DNA of 14,157 nucleotides from JAAFHS01 sp043751715 (GTDB lineage Bacteria; Pseudomonadota; Alphaproteobacteria; Rhodobacterales; Rhodobacteraceae): positions 1-14,157 of the forward strand of contig JAYUZO010000108.1 in assembly GCA_043751715.1 (NCBI GenBank), read 5' to 3'. Below are positions 6,166-11,564 of the stretch, piece after piece. Under the pieces are notes generated by a model. That model did no database searches. It saw only the letters and a program-made list of their open reading frames with translations, and was not told the DNA's origin. Numbering within the stretch: the stretch's first letter is position 1; each line of letters starts with the position of its first letter. A program made the position numbers and the translations under genes.

Positions 6166-6241
6166 GCAAGGCATATCAGTTGCATTCAGAAAAAGCAAAC
6201 TTTTTGGCTTGCATTCGTAAAAAGCAAATCAAATGGCTTGC
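6166..6241. promoter_or_regulatory. Regular array of six alternating TTGC/GCAA half-sites
   Basis: Half-sites on the plus strand: GCAA 6166, TTGC 6180, GCAA 6195, TTGC 6209, GCAA 6224 and TTGC 6238. Spacers are 10, 11, 10, 11 and 10 nt, so the pattern repeats every 29 bp. The two central TTGC..GCAA pairs are 19-bp imperfect dyads, TTGCATT-N5-AAAGCAA (6180-6198 and 6209-6227). The array fills the space between the start of the SatD-like gene (6163) and the sufT stop codon (6243). A weak -10-like TGATAT (minus strand, 6178-6173) lies inside it. Such alternating dyads suit cooperative binding of a dimeric HTH protein. This is an inference from pattern only. Confidence 0.7.
6180..6237. repeat. 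Two tandem 29-bp direct repeats
   Basis: Unit 1 (6180-6208) and unit 2 (6209-6237) match at 22 of 29 positions. Both start TTGCATTC, share AAAAAGCAAA after two variable bases, and end GGC after a six-base variable stretch. The next TTGC at 6238 begins a partial third unit. The segment is clearly more AT-rich than its flanks. There are no unique spacers, so it is not a CRISPR array. Confidence 0.85.
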
Positions 6242-6242
6242 C

Positions 6243-6605
6243 CTACATGAACCCCAGTTCCAGCTTGGCTTCATCCGACATCATCTCCATCCCCCAGGGC
6301 GGATCGAATGTCATCTGTACGTTCACCTGTTTCACGCCTGCCAGCGGTTCTACCGCATCGGCCACCCAGCCCGGCATCTCGCCTGCCACGGGGCAGCCGG
6401 GTGCGGTCAGCGTCATCATGATTTCAACTGCGTTTTCATCATTGATTTCAATGGTATAAACCAGTCCCAGATCATAGATATTCACCGGGATTTCCGGGTC
6501 AAACACCGTGCGGCAGGCCCCCACCACATCATCATACAGCGGATGATCAGTGCTGGAGGGCCGGATCAGCGGCGTGCCTTCAACGATGGCTTGATTGTCT
6601 GTCAT
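6243..6605 (-). CDS. sufT: SufT/MIP18-type Fe-S assembly protein (DUF59)
   Basis: A 120-residue MIP18-family protein that helps mature Fe-S proteins in organisms using the SUF pathway. Seen features: a variable N-terminal tail of about 20 residues, then DPEIPVNIYDLGLVYTIEI (36-54), TLTAPGCPVA with the conserved Cys71 (65-74), VNVQMTFDPPWGMEMMSDEA (94-113) and a short C-terminus. The C-terminal DPPWGMEMMS is characteristic of the SufT/PaaD side of the family rather than the Mrp-type P-loop fusions. In alphaproteobacteria it commonly sits next to a SufA-type carrier at the end of a suf operon, as I recall; here the SatD-like/DUF3307 pair lies between sufT and sufA, and the suf scaffold genes are absent. 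It has its own candidate promoter after ssb. Confidence 0.93.
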   Translation of the reverse strand: MTDNQAIVEGTPLIRPSSTDHPLYDDVVGACRTVFDPEIPVNIYDLGLVYTIEINDENAVEIMMTLTAPGCPVAGEMPGWVADAVEPLAGVKQVNVQMTFDPPWGMEMMSDEAKLELGFM

Positions 6606-6633
6606 TGCGCACCCCGACTGCTTTCTGACAGTT

Positions 6634-6662
6634 TATATAGGGAATGACGGGGCCATGGTCCA
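6634..6662 (-). promoter_or_regulatory. Candidate promoter of sufT
   Basis: On the minus strand TGGACC (6662-6657), a 17-nt spacer and TATATA (6639-6634) precede the sufT ATG by about 28 nt, in the 79-bp gap between ssb and sufT. The -10 is good and the -35 has 4 of 6 consensus bases. A GGGGTG tract before the ATG could serve as ribosome binding site. No obvious IscR or Fur site was seen. Confidence 0.35.
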
Positions 6663-6684
6663 GACCCCGCCACCCAGTCGGGCC

Positions 6685-7242
6685 TTAGAACGGAATTTCA
6701 TCATCCATGTCACTGCGGCCACCACCGCCGCCACCGCCACCGCCACCGCCGCCGCCAGCAGGTGCGCGTCCGCCGCCACCGCCGCCACCGCCATAGCTGC
6801 CACCGGACGATGACTGTCCGCTGTCATACCCGCCCGTGTCGCGATCATCATAGCCGCCACCACCGCCGCCACCCGAACCGCCGCTATCACCACGGCCGCC
6901 AAGCAGGGTCATCTCGCCGCGAAACTGCCGCAGGACAATTTCTGTTGTATAGCGGTCAGCCCCGGACTGATCCTGCCATTTGCGGGTTTCCAACTGACCT
7001 TCAATGTAAACGGTCGAGCCCTTTTTCAGATATTGTTCGGCAATCTTGGCCAGACCTTCATTGAAAATGGCGACTGAATGCCATTCGGTGCGTTCCTTTT
7101 TTTCGCCACTTGCCTTGTCACGCCAGCTTTCTGTTGTGGCAATCCGCAGGTTCACCACCTTGCCGCCGTTCTGGAATGACCGCACCTCCGGATCACGCCC
7201 CAGATTGCCGACGATAATCACCTTGTTCACTGACCCTGCCAT
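6685..7242 (-). CDS. ssb: Single-stranded DNA-binding protein
   Basis: Binds and protects ssDNA in replication, repair and recombination; works as a tetramer. The protein has 185 residues: OB fold at 1-113 (MAGSVNKVIIVGNLGRDPEV at the start, then TTESW, TEWHSVAIF and GSTVYIEGQLETRKWQDQ), a linker at 114-176, and the acidic tip DMDDEIPF at the C-terminus that recruits partner proteins. The linker is extreme: glycine runs of 7, 8 and 13 with Asp/Tyr/Ser/Arg-rich stretches between them. The frame stays open upstream to 7581, but the conserved N-terminus and an AAGGA Shine-Dalgarno 8 nt upstream fix the start at 7242. It diverges from the lytic transglycosylase gene across 238 bp, where a LexA-like box is found. 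Confidence 0.97.
   Translation of the reverse strand: MAGSVNKVIIVGNLGRDPEVRSFQNGGKVVNLRIATTESWRDKASGEKKERTEWHSVAIFNEGLAKIAEQYLKKGSTVYIEGQLETRKWQDQSGADRYTTEIVLRQFRGEMTLLGGRGDSGGSGGGGGGGYDDRDTGGYDSGQSSSGGSYGGGGGGGGRAPAGGGGGGGGGGGGGRSDMDDEIPF
6718..6873. repeat. CCR/YGG triplet repeats encoding the SSB glycine linker
   Basis: Three triplet runs on the plus strand (gcc/acc units): 6718-6756 (13 Gly codons), 6769-6792 (8) and 6853-6873 (7). They read as GGC/GGT codons of ssb. Such runs are prone to slippage; any change in multiples of three keeps the frame and the acidic C-terminal tip. Confidence 0.9.
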
Positions 7243-7270
7243 GCTGGCGTTCCTTCCCCGAATCCTGATT

Positions 7271-7285
7271 GTTCTGCCGCAGTTT
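7271..7285. promoter_or_regulatory. LexA-like (alphaproteobacterial SOS) box upstream of ssb
   Basis: GTTC-N7-GTTT (7271-7285) differs by one base from GTTC-N7-GTTC, the direct-repeat SOS box known from alphaproteobacteria. It lies about 29 bp before the ssb start, just downstream of a candidate -10 GATAAT (minus strand, 7314-7309). A single 8-base match with one mismatch can occur by chance. Confidence 0.3.
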
Positions 7286-7420
7286 GACCGCGACTTGGTT
7301 AATGAAGCATTATCCGCCACAGACCCACACTGCAACCAGCGATGCCGGGCTGAAATCAGGTGGCCCACAAACGCATCGGCAGGCCTGCGCCCATGACGAT
7401 TGAGCCCTGAAAAGCTATTG

Positions 7421-7449
7421 CTGGAAACATTGAAGAAATCGCATATAGT
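7421..7449 (+). promoter_or_regulatory. Candidate promoter of the lytic transglycosylase gene
   Basis: CTGGAA (7421-7426), a 17-nt spacer and TATAGT (7444-7449) lie some 32 nt upstream of the ATG at 7481. The -10 is strong and the -35 weak. The rest of the 238-bp divergent gap holds the ssb control region and nothing else I can identify. Confidence 0.35.
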
Positions 7450-7480
7450 ATCGTCATAAGATGTTGCCTGGGGTGCAGTC

Positions 7481-8086
7481 ATGAAGCGGTTTGGCGTGTC
7501 GGTCTGGCTGGCCGGCGCAATTGTAATTTCGACTGATTTTGCATTGGCCGAAGGGTTGAACCTGTCAGGGTCATCGGGCAACCGGGCGCTGACATTTCAG
7601 AATCAGACGCGGCTGCTGGACGGGCGGCTGAGCACGCAATACGAAGGGTCGGCACGCCTGCGCCCGGACAGTGAGATCACCATTTCAACGGCAAGCGACC
7701 CGGTGCCACGCTACCGTGGGAACTATCGGGGGACATATCTTGCCGTCGCACAGGCGGCGGCGCGCAAATATGACATCCCCGAGGATCTGTTCCTGCGGCT
7801 TGTGCAGCAGGAATCCGGCTGGAACCCCAATGCCGTATCGCCAAAGGGGGCCACGGGCCTGGCACAGTTGATGCCGGGCACGGCGCGGACATTGGGTGTG
7901 GATATCAATGATCCGACTGAAAACCTGGATGGCGGCGCGCGGTATCTGCGGGCGATGTATGACAAGTTCGGCTCATGGCGGCTGGCACTGGCGGCCTATA
8001 ACGCGGGGCCGGGGGCGGTGGAACAGCACGGCGGTATCCCGCCCTATGCCGAAACCAAGGCCTATGTGATCGCCATTCTGGGGTAG
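7481..8086 (+). CDS. Secreted lytic murein transglycosylase (SLT, GH23)
   Basis: Cleaves the MurNAc-GlcNAc bond of peptidoglycan to give 1,6-anhydroMurNAc ends; acts in the periplasm. The protein has 201 residues: a signal peptide at 1-23 with a probable Sec cleavage after ALA, a spacer at 24-80 with no recognisable domain, and a compact SLT domain at 84-195. Domain motifs are LVQQESGWNPNAVSPKGATG with the catalytic Glu111, GLAQLMPGTA (126-135), NLDGGARYLRAMYDKFG (148-164) and LAAYNAGPGAV (170-180). No lipobox is present, so it should be soluble and periplasmic. It is short, so it resembles the small stand-alone SLT proteins used for local wall opening more than Slt70. It is monocistronic and convergent with the ABC operon; the two are separated by a 32-bp gap holding a hairpin. 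Confidence 0.93.
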   Translation: MKRFGVSVWLAGAIVISTDFALAEGLNLSGSSGNRALTFQNQTRLLDGRLSTQYEGSARLRPDSEITISTASDPVPRYRGNYRGTYLAVAQAAARKYDIPEDLFLRLVQQESGWNPNAVSPKGATGLAQLMPGTARTLGVDINDPTENLDGGARYLRAMYDKFGSWRLALAAYNAGPGAVEQHGGIPPYAETKAYVIAILG

Positions 8087-8088
8087 GG

Positions 8089-8109
8089 GGATGGGCAGAT
8101 TGCCCATCC
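8089..8109. terminator. Hairpin between convergent genes, possible two-way terminator
   Basis: GGATGGGCA (8089-8097), loop GAT, TGCCCATCC (8101-8109): a perfect 9-bp stem in the 32-bp gap between the transglycosylase and ATPase stop codons. Through a 2-nt bulge it can extend to pair the TA of the transglycosylase TAG stop with TA at 8110-8111. There is no T tract on either side, so it may act as an mRNA end barrier or Rho-linked 3' end rather than as an intrinsic terminator. Confidence 0.5.
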
Positions 8110-8118
8110 TACCGGGTG

Positions 8119-10218
8119 CTATTCGGCGGCCATCTTGATCACTGGCTCCATCGTGGCCAGCACATCATCAGACAGATGGCATTTTACCTGATGGCCGCCC
8201 GTCAGCATTTTTACCTGCGGCATGTCCGTTTCGCAAATCCCGCCTGGCACCTGGCTTTTCCAGCGGCAGCGCGTCTGGAACGGGCAGCCGGGTGGCGGGT
8301 TCATCGCTGATGGAATATCGCCTTCGAGCACAATGCGTTTGCGGATCACCTTGGTGTCGGCAATCGGCACGGCCGACAGCAGCGCCTCGGTATAGGGGTG
8401 GTAGGGCGGGCTGAACACCTGATCGGTGGTGCCCATTTCCACCACATGGCCCAGATACATCACCATCACGCGGTCTGACAGATACCGCACGATCGACAGA
8501 TCATGGCTGATGAACAGCAAGGTCGTGCGGTTTTCGCGCTGAATATCCATCAAAAGGTCGGTCACTGCCGCCTGCACCGACACATCCAAGGCCGAAACCG
8601 GCTCATCCGCGACCACCACCTTGGCGCCACCAGCAAAGGCGCGTGCAATGCCCACGCGCTGTTTCTGGCCGCCCGACAGCTGGCGCGGCATGCGTTCGGC
8701 AAAAGCGCGCGGCAGTTTGACAAGGTCAAGCAGTTCCAGCATGCGTGCCGAACGTTCGGCATCCGACTTGCCGTATTTGAAAATCTCGAGCGCGCGGATG
8801 ATCTGGCGGCCCACCGTCATGGACGGGTTCAGCGTATCAAACGGGTTCTGAAACACCATCTGCACGCTGGATACCGTATCGGTGTTGCGTTTCTGAATGG
8901 GCGTGGACTGTACGTTTTCATCAAACAGCATGATGCTGCCGCTGGTCGCGGTTTCCAGCCCCATCAGCACCTTGGCAAAGGTGGATTTGCCGCACCCGCT
9001 TTCGCCCACAATCGCCAGCGTTTCGCCTTCGCGGGCCTCAAAACTGAGCGTTTCATTGGCCTTGACCACCTTTTTCGTGCCACCACCAAAGGCGCCAGAG
9101 GAGACGGCATAGTATTTGCGCAAATCGTCCATCTTGAGCACGACCTTGCCGATGGGCGTTTTTACCTTGGCGGCACGCGCGGCAATCGGCGCATCCCAGT
9201 CAATTTCGGCCCATTTCACGCAGCGGCTGGCGTGGCGGTCACCGTCGGGCAGCGGCGACATCGCCACATCGCCCGCATCACACCGCCCGGTCTGAAAATA
9301 GTCGCAACGCGGGCCAAAGTTACAGCCCCTCGGCCGTTCATGTGGCAAGGGAAAGTTGCCCGGAATGGCAATCAGCGGGCGTGAATTCTTGTCTGCGCCG
9401 GGCAGCGGGATAGAGCGGAACAGCGCCTGCGTATACGGGTGGCGCATGGTTTCGAACACTTCGGCCACATTGCCGGTTTCCACGGCCTCGCCGGAATACA
9501 TCACGCACAGCCGGTCGCAGGTATCAAGGATCAGGCCCAGGTTGTGCGAAATGAACAGCATCGAGGTGCCGTATTTGGTGCCCAGATCCTTGACCAGATC
9601 GACAATGCCTGCCTCAACCGTCACATCAAGGGCGGTGGTCGGTTCATCCAGAATAAGCAGCGCAGGCTTGGACATCAGCGCCATGGCAATAACGATGCGC
9701 TGTTGCTGGCCGCCCGAAAGCTGGTGCGGATAGGCGTTGATGATGCGATCAGGGTCAGGCAGGCGCACATCGGCCACGATCTGCCGCGCCAGTTTCCAGG
9801 CTGCGTCCTTAGCCATGCCCTGATGGATCATCGGCACTTCGGCCAACTGCTGGCCGATCTTCATGGCCGGGTTCAGCGATGCCATCGGTTCCTGATAGAT
9901 CATGGCGATTTCTGACCCACGGATATGGCGCAGTTCTTCGTCATTCATATGGGTCAGATCGCGGCCCTTGAATTTGATACTGCCCGCCACGATGCGGCCG
10001 TTCTTGCCAAGATCACGCATCACGGCCAGTGCGACAGTGGATTTGCCACAGCCGGATTCGCCGACCAGCCCCATCGCCTCACCCGCCATGACCGTGCAGG
10101 AAAAATCCATCACGGCGGGAATTTCGCGCAGGCGGGTGAAGAAGCTGATCGAGAGGTTTTCAATCTCGAGGATCGGTTTGGAGGGATCCCAGTCATTCAT
10201 GGCGATGCTCGCTTTCAT
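8119..10218 (-). CDS. Fused double ATPase of a peptide/oligosaccharide-type ABC importer (OppD-OppF/DppD-DppF type)
   Basis: Energises the importer encoded upstream. The 699-residue protein is two complete nucleotide-binding subunits in one chain. Half 1: Walker A GESGCGKST (53-61), Q-loop YQEP, signature LSGGQ (167-171), Walker B LLILDEP (187-193), H-loop His225. Half 2: Walker A 405-413, signature LSGGQ (514-518), Walker B VVVADEP (534-540), H-loop His572. Each half ends in the oligopeptide/dipeptide C-terminal domain with four cysteines: Cys299, 305, 313 and 333; and Cys645, 651, 662 and 680. In mycobacterial Opp/Dpp ATPases, as I recall, such cysteines hold a [4Fe-4S] cluster. The start may be 10218 or the ATG at 10200; neither has a clear Shine-Dalgarno, and hairpin element B ends 10 bp before the first. 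It is the last gene of the operon. Confidence 0.96.
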   Translation of the reverse strand: MKASIAMNDWDPSKPILEIENLSISFFTRLREIPAVMDFSCTVMAGEAMGLVGESGCGKSTVALAVMRDLGKNGRIVAGSIKFKGRDLTHMNDEELRHIRGSEIAMIYQEPMASLNPAMKIGQQLAEVPMIHQGMAKDAAWKLARQIVADVRLPDPDRIINAYPHQLSGGQQQRIVIAMALMSKPALLILDEPTTALDVTVEAGIVDLVKDLGTKYGTSMLFISHNLGLILDTCDRLCVMYSGEAVETGNVAEVFETMRHPYTQALFRSIPLPGADKNSRPLIAIPGNFPLPHERPRGCNFGPRCDYFQTGRCDAGDVAMSPLPDGDRHASRCVKWAEIDWDAPIAARAAKVKTPIGKVVLKMDDLRKYYAVSSGAFGGGTKKVVKANETLSFEAREGETLAIVGESGCGKSTFAKVLMGLETATSGSIMLFDENVQSTPIQKRNTDTVSSVQMVFQNPFDTLNPSMTVGRQIIRALEIFKYGKSDAERSARMLELLDLVKLPRAFAERMPRQLSGGQKQRVGIARAFAGGAKVVVADEPVSALDVSVQAAVTDLLMDIQRENRTTLLFISHDLSIVRYLSDRVMVMYLGHVVEMGTTDQVFSPPYHPYTEALLSAVPIADTKVIRKRIVLEGDIPSAMNPPPGCPFQTRCRWKSQVPGGICETDMPQVKMLTGGHQVKCHLSDDVLATMEPVIKMAAE

Positions 10219-10227
10219 AGGGCGGGA

Positions 10228-10279
10228 CCGGGGGTTTCACACCCCCGGACCCCCGTGGGATATTTGAGGACAGATGAAA
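10228..10279 (+). repeat. Dispersed GC-hairpin intergenic element, copy B
   Basis: Perfect 8-bp stem CCGGGGGT/ACCCCCGG (10228-10235/10241-10248) with loop TTCAC, then ACCCCCGTG, GGATATTTG (10258-10266), 8 nt, TGAAA (10275-10279). The order matches copy A, with covarying stem base pairs. It occupies most of the 77-bp gap between the second permease gene and the ATPase gene. On the operon's mRNA the hairpin folds immediately before the ATPase start codon and may lower its translation or stabilise the upstream message. Confidence 0.7.
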
Positions 10280-10295
10280 TGGCAGAGCAGGGGCA

Positions 10296-11555
10296 TCAGT
10301 CTTTCAGGCTTTCTTCGCGCAGGCCATCGGCCAGCAGGTTCAGGCCGAGGACAAGGCTCATCAGGGCCAGTGCAGGCGTGACGGCAGGGTGGACAACGGT
10401 CAGGATCAGTTTGCGGCCATCATCAATGGTGGACCCCCAGTCGGGGCTGTCAGGCGATACGCCAAGGCCAAAGAACCCAAGGGTGCCCAACAGGATGGTG
10501 GTATAGCCGATGCGCAGGCAGAAATCCACGATCAGGGGGCCGCGCGCGTTGGGCAGGATTTCCCACAGCATGATGTACCAGGGGCCTTCGCCGCGGGTTT
10601 GTCCGGCAGCGATGTAATCACGCGCCTTCAGGTCCAGCACAAGGCCACGCACGATGCGGTAGACGTTGGGCGAATTCACGAACACGACGGACACGAACAC
10701 GATCAGGATATTGGCGGGCATCGACACCAACCCAAGCGGATCGGCATCAAAGGCCAGCCCGAAATACAGCCACAGCCCGATGACCAGCGTGATGGCGACA
10801 TACATGTTGCGCACGGGCGGTTGGGTGTAATAGCGGCTGTTCCACAGGATGACCAGAAAGATGATCGGGAACAGGAACAGGAACCCGGCCATGGTTTCGG
10901 GGATGGTCAGGCACCAGGGCGCGGCAAAGCTCCATGCCTCCAGTGCGGTGCAGGCGGTACTGGCATCACCGGCGATGGCGAAATCAAACAGGTTGAACCG
11001 GGTCGAGGATATTTCCGGCGTGACCAGCAGGTAAAACAGCAGGATCACCGGGAAGGCCAGCACAAGGTTGGCAAGAAAGGACAGCACGGTATCGAACTTA
11101 CCGCCGAAATAGCCGGCGGGCAGGCCCAGCGTGATGCCGACCATCAGCGCAAAGGCCGTGGCAAAGGGCGCGATGGAAAGCACCGACCGCGCGCCCATGA
11201 TGACACGGCTGAACACATCACGCGCCAGATGATCACCGCCCAGCAGGTAATAGGGATAAATGCCATCCTCAACGCCGGGGATCAGCGATCCGGGTGCCAG
11301 GTTTTTCTTGTTGCTGAGCTGTGCGACGGCATCATGCGTCACGATGATATCGGCAAAAAGGGCGGTAAACACCCAGAACATCACGATGCCAAAGCCGATC
11401 ATGCCCACCGTGCTGTCGAACAGCTTGCCATACAGGCCAAGGCGGCGCTTGAATTTGATCGACACAATAAAGGTCAACACCAGTGCCAGCCAGACCGGCA
11501 GCAGTTGGGTCATCACACGGGCAATGATGGCGCCCCAGGCAAGTGCGTCGTCCAT
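10296..11555 (-). CDS. ABC importer permease, DppC/OppC type, with a long insertion
   Basis: One of the two membrane subunits. Family landmarks: LGGDHLARDVFSRVIMGARS (105-124), the usual opening of the BPD permease domain, and the EAA loop ARDYIAAGQTRGEGPWYIML through LPNARGPLI (311-342), which docks onto the ATPase, followed by GTLGFFGLGVSPDSPDWGS (357-375). At 419 residues it is about 120 longer than common DppC/OppC proteins. The excess is residues about 178-290, between two core helices; it contains two to three extra hydrophobic segments (222-238, 252-268, 280-294) and a probably periplasmic loop with Cys202 and Cys215. The N-terminus also has an extra hydrophobic segment (10-32). The start ATG (11553-11555) has AGGGGG 6 nt upstream and lies 9 bp after the first permease's stop. 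Substrate not identifiable. Confidence 0.92.
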   Translation of the reverse strand: MDDALAWGAIIARVMTQLLPVWLALVLTFIVSIKFKRRLGLYGKLFDSTVGMIGFGIVMFWVFTALFADIIVTHDAVAQLSNKKNLAPGSLIPGVEDGIYPYYLLGGDHLARDVFSRVIMGARSVLSIAPFATAFALMVGITLGLPAGYFGGKFDTVLSFLANLVLAFPVILLFYLLVTPEISSTRFNLFDFAIAGDASTACTALEAWSFAAPWCLTIPETMAGFLFLFPIIFLVILWNSRYYTQPPVRNMYVAITLVIGLWLYFGLAFDADPLGLVSMPANILIVFVSVVFVNSPNVYRIVRGLVLDLKARDYIAAGQTRGEGPWYIMLWEILPNARGPLIVDFCLRIGYTTILLGTLGFFGLGVSPDSPDWGSTIDDGRKLILTVVHPAVTPALALMSLVLGLNLLADGLREESLKD

Positions 11556-11564
11556 GGTGGCCCC

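Noticed and set aside
6166..6241. CRISPR array or phage attachment site
   Set aside because: The 29-bp units touch each other with no unique spacers, there are no cas genes, and there is no integrase or tRNA nearby. The inverted half-site pattern fits an operator better.
6595..6902. Small Ala/Thr-rich or Ala/Val-rich frames across the ssb tail
   Set aside because: They are frame-shifted readings of the glycine triplet repeats on either strand, not genes.
7243..7581. N-terminal extension of the SSB frame
   Set aside because: The OB fold begins at MAGSVNKVIIVGN, with a Shine-Dalgarno just before it; the extension runs into the divergent transglycosylase gene.
8503..9915. Long plus-strand frames opposite the ABC ATPase gene
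   Set aside because: Antisense to an intact ATPase with all motifs in both halves; no start signal or family similarity.
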